From NCBI RefSeq assembly GCF_040958095.1, contig NC_091193.1, forward strand, positions 29,733,565 through 29,797,564: 64,000 bases of DNA, read 5' to 3'. Under the pieces are notes generated by a model. It worked only from the letters and a program-made list of their open reading frames with translations. It did not search any database and was not told the origin of the DNA. Shown here one piece after another: positions 1-9,810 of this stretch. Position numbers and translations under genes: made by a program. Positions within the stretch are counted from its first letter, which is position 1. Each line of letters opens with the position of its first letter. The stretch is from Procambarus clarkii. Its lineage: Eukaryota > Arthropoda > Malacostraca > Decapoda > Cambaridae.

Positions 1-545
1 AAAGGGGTCAAATTCACTCAGCAGCTTTAGTATACCTAAATAGTTGCCATTTTTTGCTGACCCAATAATCTGATTTTCTCCATGAAATGGCAAACCTCTA
101 GAGGCAAGAAAGCAAATTACAGAAACCATACGTGTCAACACTTTTGCCAATACAGTATTCCTGCTCTGAGTGATGTTGCTCAAGTAATAAAGAATCTACA
201 CTTCCAGTTTCTTTATGCCTGATCAAATATGCTGTCATATACTTTTGATGTTCTCCATTTTCATGTTTTACAATAATACTGCTGTGCTTCCAGTCATTGA
301 ACCCCAATGTAGCAAAGGGAGATGCTTTCTTGGACAACAGGCGACATACAAAGAGAGAACATACGACCTTAGGATGGTAAATACAGCCATTCACTTTTTA
401 CATACTTGCCATTCTACAGTTCACGTTTGAACACATTGTTTGACAAATACCGTGCCTTCATATTCTCTACTCCAGCTGTTTTATACACACTGCAGCGTGA
501 GTCTGAAAGGTTGCCATCGTGATTCTGACGTGATGAGGGCCCACT
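1..545 (-). pseudogene. hAT/ZMYM1-like (TTF-type zinc finger, DUF4371) protein fragment
   Basis: Read on the minus strand, 304 to about 145 encodes GFNDWKH, then KHENGEHQKYM and SLLLEQHHSEQEY. After a one-base frame change near 142 it continues as LTRMVSVICFLASRG and GSAKNGNYLG up to the window edge. This order is the conserved block of ZMYM1-like/TTF-type zinc finger proteins derived from hAT transposases. Upstream (about 470-305) a shifted frame gives SNNVFKREL and NGKYVKSEW, then FVCRLL, which fits the preceding part of the same domain. At least two frameshifts mean it is not functional as read. It is cut by the window edge. It could be a dead hAT transposon or a processed copy of a domesticated gene; I cannot tell which. 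Confidence 0.72.
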
Positions 546-939
546 ACGAATCCAAAAATTTATTATGTTAGTATCATTAATGTTCTATAACCCTGGATCT
601 GTCTCTTGGATTGCAAACTCCTTACTGTTACAGATTGGGGTATTTTCCCTCGTAAAATGTCATCAGCAGCTGCAACAGGCAATGACGCTATGTCTGCTGA
701 AACTAGATGATTGGTAGCAGGAATGGATGTATAAGTGGATGCTATATCTAAAGGAACACTACTAGTGGCTGAGATTGCAGGGGTGTATTTCAGCATGGTT
801 TGAGTGGCTGTCGTTGCACCTGTGTTTAGCCACGATGTTAATTTTGGAAGTTTCCAATTTTCTCCTCTGCAGCTCTCTTCCTCTTCTGTGCTCCACTGAG
901 AACATTACATTTCATTTCTGCTGAAAGGGTTATTCATGC
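546..939. other. no recognisable feature
   Basis: AT-leaning unique-looking sequence upstream of the hAT-like pseudogene. A minus-strand open frame of 77 codons (563-796) has no recognisable motif and no splice support. I see no repeat or RNA gene. Confidence 0.5.
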
Positions 940-1210
940 AGGCACCTGACAGCTGTGTGGACAGCGCTTCGGATTTGTAGTGCTGAGGTTCCAGGTTCGA
1001 TCTCCGGTGGAGGCGAAGACAAATGGGCAAAATGTTTCTTTCACCCTGATGCCCCTGTTACCTAGCAGTATATAGGTACCTGGGAGTTAGACAGCTGCTA
1101 CGGGCTGCTTCCTGGGGGGGTGTAACAAAAAGGAGGCCTGGTCGAGGACCGGGCCTCGGGAACGCTAAGCCCCGAAATCATCTCAAGATAACCTCAAGAT
1201 AGATAGATAA
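940..1210 (+). mobile_element. SINE-1 (tRNA-derived SINE), degraded head
   Basis: A tRNA-like head with a B-box-like GGTTCGATCTCC near 993 is followed by the SINE-1 body (GTTTCTTTCACCCTGATG, CCCCTGTTACCTAGCAG, CTGGGAGTTAGACAGCTG) and the tail GGAGGCCTGGTCGAGGACC ... TCATCTCAAGATAACCTC, ending in a short GATA run. The same body occurs at 28976, 50699 and, on the minus strand, at 51236 and 52271. The head is more diverged here than at 50699. The tail is shared with the LINE end at 1955-2206. Confidence 0.85.
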
Positions 1211-1954
1211 CCTGGAAATATATATCTTAAATATTCAGTATTTAGTCCCATACCAGGATGAAGGGTTATATTATATAAGTGTGCTTGCAACAAGACCCAA
1301 ATATTTAAACATTCTGCTTCCATAATGAACATGTCCTATACTCATGGGGCTGCGGGCAAGTGTGCATCGAGCCCATGTGGTAAGACGGCTCTGAAGCTTG
1401 CTCAACTTGTTTAACTAAATGAATTGTGGGGTTCAGTCCCTCAGCCTATTATGTGTAACCCTCTGTAACCCTCTCCACTGCTGCCAACAGGAAGGTATGG
1501 GGTGCATTATAAATGAACTAAACTAACAAGCAATTTTAAAGTTCATGGATACAAGAAGAGACCTCACCTCTCCGATTATGATGATTTTTTTGCAGTTTAC
1601 ACAAACAACATTTCACAAATTAAAGAGATATGGTAGGAGACGCTTAAATCACCATGAAACTTTTTAAAAGCTAACTGAAGTGTTCCTCCACCATGTAACT
1701 CTGGACCCTCAACATCTTGGCTTCAAGCATCAGTTTCCACTTTCTCCCTAAATTACCATCATACTCGCCTAACCTTATATCCAGGAATATCTGAACCCTT
1801 GATGAGTGCACTTATTATGTACTGCATGTGACATTATTTCTCTCTTCTATACACTATTATCATGTCTTTAGTTAAAAGTATTTAGTGAACTTGGGTAGCA
1901 AAATCATGTATTTTTGTATTTGAAATGTACATTATGTGGATGTGAGGGGTACCT
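1211..1954. other. no recognisable feature
   Basis: AT-rich non-coding sequence between two repeats; if the host-gene model is right it lies downstream of the exon at 2298-2489. I see no open frame with motifs, no repeat and no RNA gene. One pyrimidine-AG at about 1585-1596 on plus is not enough to call a splice site. Confidence 0.4.
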
Positions 1955-2206
1955 TACCTTGAGGTTACCTTGAGGTGCTTCCAGGGCTTAGCGTCCCCGC
2001 GGCCCGGTCGTCGACCAGGCCTCCTGGTTGCCGGACTGATCAACCAGGCTGTTGGACGCGGCTGCTCGCAGCCTGACGTACGAGTCACAGCCTGGTTGAT
2101 CAGGTATCCTTTGGAGGTGCTTATCCAGTTCTCTCTTGAACACTGTGAGGGGTCGGCCAGTTATGCCCCTTATGTGTAGTGGAAGCGAAGGTAACCTAGA
2201 TATCAT
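1955..2206 (-). mobile_element. LINE 3' end (ORF2 C-terminus plus AACCTCAAGGT tail)
   Basis: On the minus strand the frame reads TVFKRELDKHLQRIPDQPGC, then YVRLRAAASNSLVDQSG, and stops after GPRGR. This looks like the C-terminal end of a CR1-group LINE ORF2 (compare the FKALYDKECW end of the local LINE family and the nested fragment at 29857). The 3' UTR is very short: the last codons and GCTAAGCCC lead into CACCTCAAGGTAACCTCAAGGTAAGG, a short direct-repeat tail. That tail is homologous to the 3' ends of the SINE-1 copies, so this lineage is the probable donor of SINE-1 mobility. The element is heavily 5' truncated. Confidence 0.7.
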
Positions 2207-2297
2207 GACAAATCAGGTTCTTTGACTGAGTTTGGACCCGAGCAGTTCAGAAAGAGTGACAACCTCATTATTCTTCATTAAATTGTGCAGGACTTAC

Positions 2298-2489
2298 CTT
2301 GATATGCTCTCCAGAGGAGAGTACAGCACGGACAGCCTTACGACAATGATTGAGCCAACCTATGTCATGAAGACCATGGCGAGTGTCGGTAAGAAATCTC
2401 CAAACTTCATTCTGTTTCTTGTGCATAGAACGAATAGGTTTTATAGGAATATAATCTCTTGGAGCTGGATACTGACTGAAGAGAGGAGG
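2298..2489 (-). CDS. putative host-gene internal exon (64 codons, phase 0-0)
   Basis: On the minus strand the segment is preceded by TTTACATTTTTCCAG (strong acceptor) and followed by GTAAGTCC after AAG (strong donor). It is 192 nt, exactly 64 codons without a stop, from PPLFSQYPAPRDYIPIKPIR through NEVWRFLTDTRHGLHDIGWL to VLSSGEHIK. No transposon resemblance is visible. Its phase matches the 3' end of the putative exon at 54527-54700, so it could be the next exon after a 52-kb intron. I do not recognise the protein; the mixed charged and hydrophobic composition fits a helical cytosolic domain. Confidence that it is a real exon is good; that it belongs to the same gene is inference. Confidence 0.68.
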
Positions 2490-3040
2490 CTGGAAAAATG
2501 TAAAATTCAAGCAATTAATTTTATGTTTAATTTTTTTTTTACTATTTGAAATTATTTGAAATTATTTGAATTTATTTTACATTTCTAATTAATTGGAATT
2601 AAATTATTTGCAGTATTCCATTTGTTACTTTTAATATTATCAAATAAATGTAATCAACTAAATGAAGCTTCATTCATTATCTCCAAATGTTTTTGCTTCT
2701 TCACAGTCAAGGTTCCCCTAGTCAACGAATTAACATTTCCCGTCACCAGGCACCTCTGACTACCTTCGCCCACTGGTAGCCAGGACCAGGATCTTGCCCC
2801 CTCAGAAAGGTGGAGAAGCAGGTGAAAATCAGATATCAACCAACAACTCTCAAAATATGCCCCAAAAAAGTCAAAAGGTATTCATAAAATACTCCAAAAC
2901 ACTATTTGAGATATTTGGTAATAACCTATCTCTAACCAAAACAATCAACCCACTTTGCCAACAACCCCAATGCCACAATATGGTAACACCAACCCTCCAT
3001 GGCTGTGATAAGGTGCACTTACTATTTATCTTCCTATCAG
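2490..3040. other. intron-like sequence, no recognisable element
   Basis: Lies immediately 5' (minus sense) of the putative exon, ending in its polypyrimidine tract. It contains A/T runs (around 2527-2580) and no open frame with motifs. The stretch 2700-2840 has a slightly higher GC content but nothing I can name. Confidence 0.4.
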
Positions 3041-3222
3041 TCCCCGTGGTGCAGTGGTAAAGCACTCACCCAGTGCCTTGGCCTGGGTTCATATCCTGGC
3101 CGGGGAGGATTGACAAGGTGCCAATCCTTAACTGCAGCCTCTGTTCACCCAGCAGTGAATGGGTACCTGGTTGTTAAACTATTTGGCGGGCCGTATTCCG
3201 GATAAAATTAGGATTAACCCTT
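3041..3222 (+). mobile_element. SINE-2 (second tRNA-derived SINE family)
   Basis: The head is CCCCGTGGTGCAGTGGTAAA (A-box region) and GGGTTCATATCCTGGCCGGGG (B-box region), followed by the body GGATTGACAAGGTGCCAATC, GGGTACCTGGTTGTTAAAC and GGCGGGCCGTATTCCGG. The same body is found at 53117-53345, and its 3' half at 55293-55395. The tRNA-like part lacks a convincing cloverleaf, so it is a SINE head, not a tRNA gene. Confidence 0.85.
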
Positions 3223-3345
3223 AAGTTGTGCAACCCATCATATGATGTGTTGAGTGACTTGCTATAAAATGCGCATCCATCATGTGATGTATTGGAGTAC
3301 TACGTAAGATTTAAACAGCCCGCAGATACACGGGGGTTCACCTCA
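3223..3345 (+). repeat. CATCATATGATG minisatellite, short (2-unit) allele, with conserved 3' flank
   Basis: Directly after the SINE-2 tail (GATTAACCCTTAAGTTG) come two copies of a unit containing CCATCATATGATG / CCATCATGTGATG and TGACTTGCTATAAAATGCGC, then the flank GGAGTACTACGTAAG, TTTAAACAGCCCGC and GGGGTTCACC. The same order occurs at 55396-55790 with about eight units. The sequence is therefore a larger dispersed element whose internal repeat number varies. Confidence 0.7.
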
Positions 3346-3723
3346 CTTTCATCAGGGCTCTTGTAAACAGACGCCATTTAAAAAAAAAATCTTGGGCCAA
3401 ATTCCCGGGTGTGAGGGGCCTCAGTATTGAGTGAGCCACCAAGCCTGACGCACGCAGCAAGAGCTCACAGCACTGCTGTTCAGCTTGTGACCACAGCATC
3501 GCCTAAAAATGCCATAATATATATGTTCATGCTATTATTTAGCGATGATATTATTACAGAAGACCCCTGACTGTGATAAAAATGACCAGGATTCTGATAA
3601 TAGCAGGATTGTTGTGATAATTAGCGCTGTAGTGGGAGGAGTAATCTTGGTGAGGAGGGAGGTAGCATTGTCTGCTGACTCTGAGTGACCACCTTTAACA
3701 GTCTGGACTCACTATACCAGCTT
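3346..3723. other. non-coding, likely leading part of the 190-bp repeat element
   Basis: Contains an A run near 3380, GGGCCTCAGTATTGAGTGAG near 3416 and AT-rich sequence near 3510-3600. No open frame with motifs. It runs without a break into the about 190-bp tandem repeats, so it may be the unique left part of the same element. Confidence 0.4.
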
Positions 3724-4720
3724 AGTTGTTCGCTATGGTGAACAAAACATGCAGATACTTATATACAACGTCTGTATATAAAAGCAAAAACAGTATGGGA
3801 AGAGGAGAATGGTGGAGAGTCAGGTGAGGTGATGGAGAATGTAGCAGCCAGTGGCGGGCTGCCACTGCCACTCAGCATACCAACTTAGTGGTTCGTTATG
3901 GTGAACACAAATGTAGATACTTATATATAGAGTGTATATACAGTGTAATAACAGCAAAAGGAGTGTGGGGAGAAGCCATTTTGGTGATGGGGGGTGGCAA
4001 CATCTGCATGATTTGTCATGTTGGTAGGGATGGCCACTATGCTCTTCGAGCATTATACCGGCTTAGTTGAACAGTTATTGTGAACAAAACATGTAGATAC
4101 ATATATATAACATCTGTATATAGGGTAAATAACACAACAAACAGTATTGTTTGGGGTGAAATTTTAGTGCGTCTGACTCTCTAAATGTGTGAGGGAGGCA
4201 GCCACCAGCTGACTGTGTGTAGCGACATCTCTTAGTGCCTGAACTAACTAAATCAGCTAAGTTGTACAGTTGTGGTGAACAAAAACATGTAGATACTTAT
4301 ATATAATGTCTGTATATAGTGAATAAAAGCAAAAACAGTATTGTGGGAGAAGAATGTGGGTGAGTCAGGTGAGTTGAGGGAGGGAGGAAGTGGCAGCCAG
4401 TGGCGGACTGCCACTGGCTGCCACTGCCACTACCGCTCAGCATACCAACTTAGTGGTTCGTTATGGTGAACACAAATGTAGATACTTATATATAAAGTCT
4501 GCATATAGTGAATAAAAGCAAAAACAGTATGGTGGGAGGAGAATGTGGGCGAGTGAGGCATTAAGGGAGTGAGTGGCAGAGAGTGGCTGGCTGGTGTGTG
4601 GCGGTCACTCCTCGTTGCTTTTTAACTCATAATACCAAGTAATGTGGTTCGTTATGGTGAACAAAACATGCATATACTTATATATAACCTGTGTATATAG
4701 TGTAAAAACTGACAAATTAT
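3724..4720 (+). repeat. about 190-bp tandem repeat, six diverged units
   Basis: A module reading TATGGTGAAC ... TGTAGATACTTATATATA ... GTCTGTATATAGTG ... AAAAACAGTAT recurs at about 3727, 3892, 4074, 4266, 4456 and 4649, so the period is 165-195 bp. Between modules lie G-rich GGGAGGAGAATG and GTGGCAG segments and CATACCAACTTAG. Units are clearly diverged, with small indels. There is no coding potential; the short open frames here are by chance. Whether this is a satellite or the interior of a DNA transposon cannot be seen. Confidence 0.75.
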
Positions 4721-5359
4721 TTGTTCACTGTTTGATGAACATAATAATTGAATCAACAATATGCACAACATAATTTTGAGTACAGCGATGATTCACTCAT
4801 TTTATTATATAAATATATCACACTACACACTATTGAATAATATTACAGCAAAAAACCAGTGTCGAATGTAATGAAATGCCATTTTCTGGGTGAGTCCCAG
4901 AGGCTCCCTGGAGCTATCCATGGCTGATATGGATACCCTAACTATTTTGCATCAGTCGATGTGGGTGGAGTTCTAGCCTACCGGAAACCACGAGCCAGAA
5001 CCTGGCCCCCTCACAGAGGCAAGGGAGCAATGGCCCATAGAAATGCACATGTGATTTGGAGCATTGTGTATCTGCCATCGACCGGGACAGGCACCCAGAA
5101 AGGTAAGCGCCACAAAACAAACCCCTATTCTGGTTAACAGCGAAAATTGACAAACGAGTGGATAGAACTCCCCCAGGAAAACGAACTAACAAGCATGACG
5201 TCACATGAGCCGCGCCGCATGTTTGCGCAGCTCCCCCCTCCCCAGGAGGGGGAAGGGGAAGCCCCAGACCCACGAGCCGTCGATCCCCGCCCCAGTTCTG
5301 AGGCTGGATATCAAAACCACGAAAAAAATGCCGACCGGAGGGCGGGAGGGTGCCGGGAA

Positions 5360-5444
5360 GCCTTCAGGACTCACCCAGAAAATGGCGTTTCATTACATTC
5401 AACGCTGGTTTTCTGGGGGGAGCCCCTACGGCTCCCCCGGAGCT
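5360..5444 (-). repeat. DIRS internal complementary region (ICR), copy 1
   Basis: Reads GGACTCACCCAGAAAATGGC, TTTCATTACATTCAACGCTGG, then TTTTCTGGGGGGAGCCCC. The first part is the reverse complement of the element's right end (4856-4901). The second is the reverse complement of the left end (10201-10229). The two are fused, so it mirrors the junction of a circularised element, as expected for the DIRS replication template. Confidence 0.8.
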
Positions 5445-5457
5445 ACTTCACCAAAGA

Positions 5458-5925
5458 CTACCTAAGAAAACAAGGGGACATACATGGGAGGCGGTCGGTG
5501 AACCACTCCTCAACACAAAGTCGAGACAACAACCCAAGGACCCATCCGGAAAGCAGCAGGCACATCATACGCGAGAATGAGGGAGAACCGATACAGGTGA
5601 AAAAACCTATGACCACGACCATAGGAGCCAAAACCCACTGCGCCTGAGAAGAGCATGAAGCTCTGCCACACGACCCCCAGAGGCCAATGCCAACATAAAA
5701 AGAGAGCGGAGGCAAAGCAAACCTGACCCCAAGGAGCCACAACCACCAAGGAGAAGAAAAACAGGAGAGCACCCTGTCCAAAGACCAGGACGGCACAGGA
5801 AGTGCATAAGCAGGCCGGAGATGAAACAATGCACGAGACAGCCTGCAAAACGGCACAGAAGGAACTTCGATAACGAAAGCTAGCAGCAGAAACCAAGGTG
5901 CCAGACCCAGGAATGGCCCCAAGTG
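5458..5925 (-). pseudogene. DIRS tyrosine recombinase remnant, copy 1
   Basis: The minus-strand frame contains LSRALFHLRPAYALPVPSWS and LDRVLS, matching the N-terminal/core-binding part of the recombinase also seen in copy 2 (FHLRPAHVSPEPSWSL) and copy 4. It then jumps to the extreme C-terminal tail (CVEEWFTDRLPCMS). The catalytic segment with H-x-x-R and Y, visible in copy 5, is absent, so this copy carries an internal deletion of the active site. Non-functional. Confidence 0.62.
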
Positions 5926-8900
5926 CCTCTACATCCTCCGCAAGCCAATCCTATGACAGCCCAAGGAGGGAAAAGAAAACGCAGGACCAAAACCAAAATG
6001 CCACAAGCGTGCAGGTCCACCGCCACAAGTGCAGCCGACAGGGAAGGAACCTGCATAAGGAGCCGCCCCGCACCAACATCCCGCAGAAGGGCAGCAGCGA
6101 AAAGACTCATTAAGAGGAGCAAAATCGCCCCCAGGAAAACGAGTAGCGTCGAGACAGCGCGAAGAGAAGAGATATGCACAAAAGAACAAGAAGGCCAAAC
6201 ACCCAGAAGCTGCCGGGAATAGGACCCACAAGCCCTAGAAAGGACCGGAGGGAAGCTCAACCGAATGACGACAGACGTACCACACAATGGGAAGGAGCAA
6301 AACTGTCCCAAACCTTCGAGAACAAAAAGAAGCAAACACAAAGGACGAAGGCACAAAAACCCCGTCGCACCCGAGACCAAAAGTCATGCAGAAACCCCAA
6401 GAAGAGGGGGACATGACGGAGAAGGCCCGTACCGGAAAAAAGGGGCGAAGACCGTAGAAAAGCACCCACCGACAGGACGGAAACAACGGGCACAATGGAC
6501 AAGGAAACTGAGCCCAGGGAGGGGCCAACGCCCACAAAGCACGTGCGGAGAGGGGGAACGGAAAAACCCCACACCACCAAACCGCAAGCCCCGCCCAGAG
6601 GGGTAGAAATACCCCGGCGAGACCAACGGGGCCTGAGGCCCCTCACGTTAGCCACACCCCAGCCCCGGGAACCCACCCTGCAGGCCCCGAGGCCGAGCTG
6701 TCCCCTCAAAGCCCCAGCGTCAAGAAAAACCCCGGGGCAGCCGTGAAAAACACTAAGGAAGGGAGCCCACTAGGCTCTGGAACTTAAAATGAAATCGGAG
6801 GATAGGCGAGGGGCGAGACGAAGACCCCAAGCTCATCCCCAGCCAGTACAACAAGGCGAGGACAAGACAGAGAATCCAAGGAACATGGAAAAACCAGGCC
6901 CAGCACAGCAAGACCGGAAAGGAAGGAGGGGCCCCAGAGGGAGTACGGAAGGGCCGAACATAATGCCACAACCAACCCCGACATGCAGCTGCAGTACCAA
7001 AACAGCAGCAAAACGTCACCACACTCCCCGAGGAAGCGACAGAGAAGATAGATAAATCGTACACGAGTGGCACACAAGGGGACACAGGCAGAAACCGAGC
7101 ACCACAGGGTCGGTAGAAGAAACGTGTGCAGTGTAACAGGCAATCGAAGGAACACATTAGGCAGCCCAACTTGGGCTGACCCCATACACAGCCCCAAGAG
7201 CAGAGACGAGAGAGCCCATGAAGCACAGAATCCGCTCGACAGGAAAACGACAGGGAAGAGGCGGAACCAAAGAGCCAGAACCCAATCCTGCAAGCACAAG
7301 GAGGCGAGCACAAAACACCCTCGACACAGGAAAACGTACCACCGAACAGGCACCTCCACCGTTGCACTGCGGAACAAGGTGGAGGCGGGGCCCCGAACGC
7401 AAGCAAGGTTAGACAAGCATAGAAGAGGGGCAGGAGTACAGGCAGGAGCCGCCTTGGAAGGGCCAAGAGGCCACCCGCAGACACCCGTGAATCGAGGAAG
7501 GAATCAGGTGGAGAGAAGAAGAGCTGCCCAGTATGGGCTAATAGCCCTGCAGGAGGCACCTCGGGTGATATGGTCCACGTTCTCAAGTACGTATGTACAC
7601 CCATTCCTACTTCTAAAAACAAAAACAGCGTCAGGACGAAGGAGACGCCAGACCGCACCAACTCACCTGCAGAACATAGGCGCTGAAGGGCCATGATGCC
7701 AGCTTTCGAGTCCGTAGTTGCCGGAGGCGGCCAGGGCGCCCATGCTGGAGAGGAGGGGAGTGGCGAAGGAGGCTCCCCACCCTAGAACGCAGGGAAAAAC
7801 CTCGTGACTTCCCCACAGCGGCACCCCAGAACACCCCCAAAGCAACGGGGCACAGATTGGATTAAGAAAAGAGCGAGAGGCGAAGCGCCCCCCCCCCCCC
7901 CCACCCGAGAGAAAATGGATGCAGAACACGTGTGCACACCGCCCCGGAACCAAAACAAACTCCCACGGCACATGCGCAGGACGCGAAAGAAAAGTAGCCC
8001 AACAAGGCGAGAAGTAGCCCATCTGGCTACAAGGAGCCCAACAAGGCGAGAAGTAGCCCAACTGGTGACAGTAGCCCAAACTGCTACAAGGAGCCCAAAC
8101 GGCTACAAGGAGCCCAACAGCGACAAGGAGCCCAAAACGGCTACAAGGAGCCCAAAATGACGACAAGGAGCGCAAACGGCAACAAAGGAGCCCAAACGGC
8201 TACAAGGAGCCCAAACTGCTACAAAGGAGCCCAAACGGCTACAAGGAGCCCAATCTGGCCAGAACAGAAGGAGCCAGTATGGAGGCAAACTACGGGACAC
8301 GCAGGAGGTAAGCCGCAAAGGCCAACCACAGCGCAGGCGAAGAGATGTGGTTACCCGAAAACCTCCGGAAGACGGAACCGAAGAAATCACAGGGACATGG
8401 AACCGAACCTGGGGAGGAGCAGAACCCAAGCCCAAATCGTACGCAGAGGGGGGAAAGAAAACTCCACTCCTAGCAACAGTAAGCCCCGCTCAAAAGGACG
8501 GAAATCCAGGCAGGGCGCAATGAACCCCAAGGTCCCCAAGGCCGCTCCTCCCTAACCCCGGGAGCCTCTACACCAGGCCCCCGGGGCCGAGTCGACCTCC
8601 AAAGCCCCGGTCCCACAAGAAAAAGCCAGGGCAGCCGAGAGAGCTAGAAGAGAAGGGGCCCACTAGTCAGACCCCGGAGCATCGACCGGAGGAACAGACT
8701 CGAATGCCTCCGCAGCTACCCCGGACGGGGCAACCCCCGAAACTGCCCAAGTCTTAGAACCTCTAACCCCCACCCCGACCCCGAAGCCTGCAGATGCGTA
8801 GGGGCCGGAAGCAGGAGGGGGAGAAACAAAGGGGGCGTGGAAGAACCAAGGCCGAAGCGACCAAAACCCCCAAGTCTGGGTCCCTACACAAGCGGGGCAG

Positions 8901-9810
8901 CATCGGGGCGTCCGGGAAAGCGACAAACCTGAGCGCGTTGCAACATCCTACCCTGCAACGTGTGAGCTGCCTGCACCCACGGGAATTCATCAGCAGACTG
9001 GGTGAATGGAGTCACGAACAAGCAACCAAGCTCGCAGGACTCAGGGTCGAATGTGTCACCGACCCAACAGGCAGCATGACGGAGGCAAAAACAAGGAGAG
9101 TCACCCTGAGACAAAGGGACAGAGCAACCCTCAACTCGCACAAAGCGAGAGGGGACGCAAGGGTCTCCACTATCGGACCCGAGAGCCCCCAGGGGGTTTC
9201 CCAGGGCCCCTAGACTGGGTCTGCTAAGGGTTATCCTAGGCAGGGCACTGCTAACCGGCGCCCCAAACTACCAAGCACACTGCTAAAACTGAACCCACGG
9301 GACGTGTCCACCCGTGAGGACGAAGCAGGGGGTGCCACCACACAAATGAACCTAATATAAGGGGGGGGACACAAGGCAGACCCCCCCTACCAGGCAAAAA
9401 CAAAGATAAAAGAAAAACCACACAAGTGGACAACGTACCCAGAGGGAACAGAGCTGGCCGCTGTCAAAGGTGAAAACTAGCTACGCAGTACCCTGCGCCC
9501 CACCAGTGCTATAACTACCACTTACCCCAAGGTAAACAAGGGAGTAAAACCCCCAAACACTCGGGGCGGCCAAACGCCAAGCAGTGAAAAGCCAACAGAG
9601 GTAGACCCAAGGTGACTTGTGGAAGGCAACCCCAAGCCCCAAGGGCGGTACTTACAGGGCACTCAGGGAAGGTGACCCTAAGCACATGCAGCCCGAGTAC
9701 TGAGAATACTACTCGCAGCTCACATGACCACCGTAAGAGCAGCACTGCAAACAAGTCACAGCACTGAGACAAGACTGGAGCTGGAGCCACACGACCGTGC
9801 ATTATCCCAT
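5926..9810 (-). other. DIRS copy 1 interior: 5' region without recognised domain
   Basis: GC- and purine-rich on plus. In minus sense this should hold the 5' leader and gag-like region. Two related blocks occur (about 6226-6782 and 8330-8690: GAACCGAACCTGGGG-type, AGCCCCGCCCAGAGG and GCCCACTAG motifs), which suggests an internal duplication. The leader nearest the left repeat (8690-9810) is shared with copies 3, 5 and 6. A CAG|GTGAGT donor lies at about 7664-7672 (minus) and is conserved in copy 6. No Cys-His knuckle, RT or protease motif is recognisable. Confidence 0.5.
7995..8265 (+). repeat. minisatellite, about 18-20 bp, within DIRS copy 1
   Basis: Imperfect tandem repeats of GGCTACAAGGAGCCCAAAC and variants (AAGTAGCCCAACAAGGCGAG). 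The matching place in DIRS copy 6 (about 46810-47000) has only scattered AAGTAGCC motifs, so the array expanded within this copy. Confidence 0.75.

Noticed and set aside
2654-2839. Possible further host exon on minus
   Set aside because: No convincing acceptor and donor pair and no conserved-looking residues.
5147-5647. Plus-strand open frame of 166 codons across the DIRS right repeat (also 6265-6606, 7067-7696, 11701-12147)
   Set aside because: Antisense to the DIRS coding direction, inconsistent between copies, and proline/arginine/lysine-rich as expected from base composition.
6753-7694. A 313-codon minus-strand frame as a DIRS gag or membrane protein
   Set aside because: Cysteine- and leucine-rich composition follows from GC skew. 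The frame is not preserved in copy 6 and no domain is recognisable.
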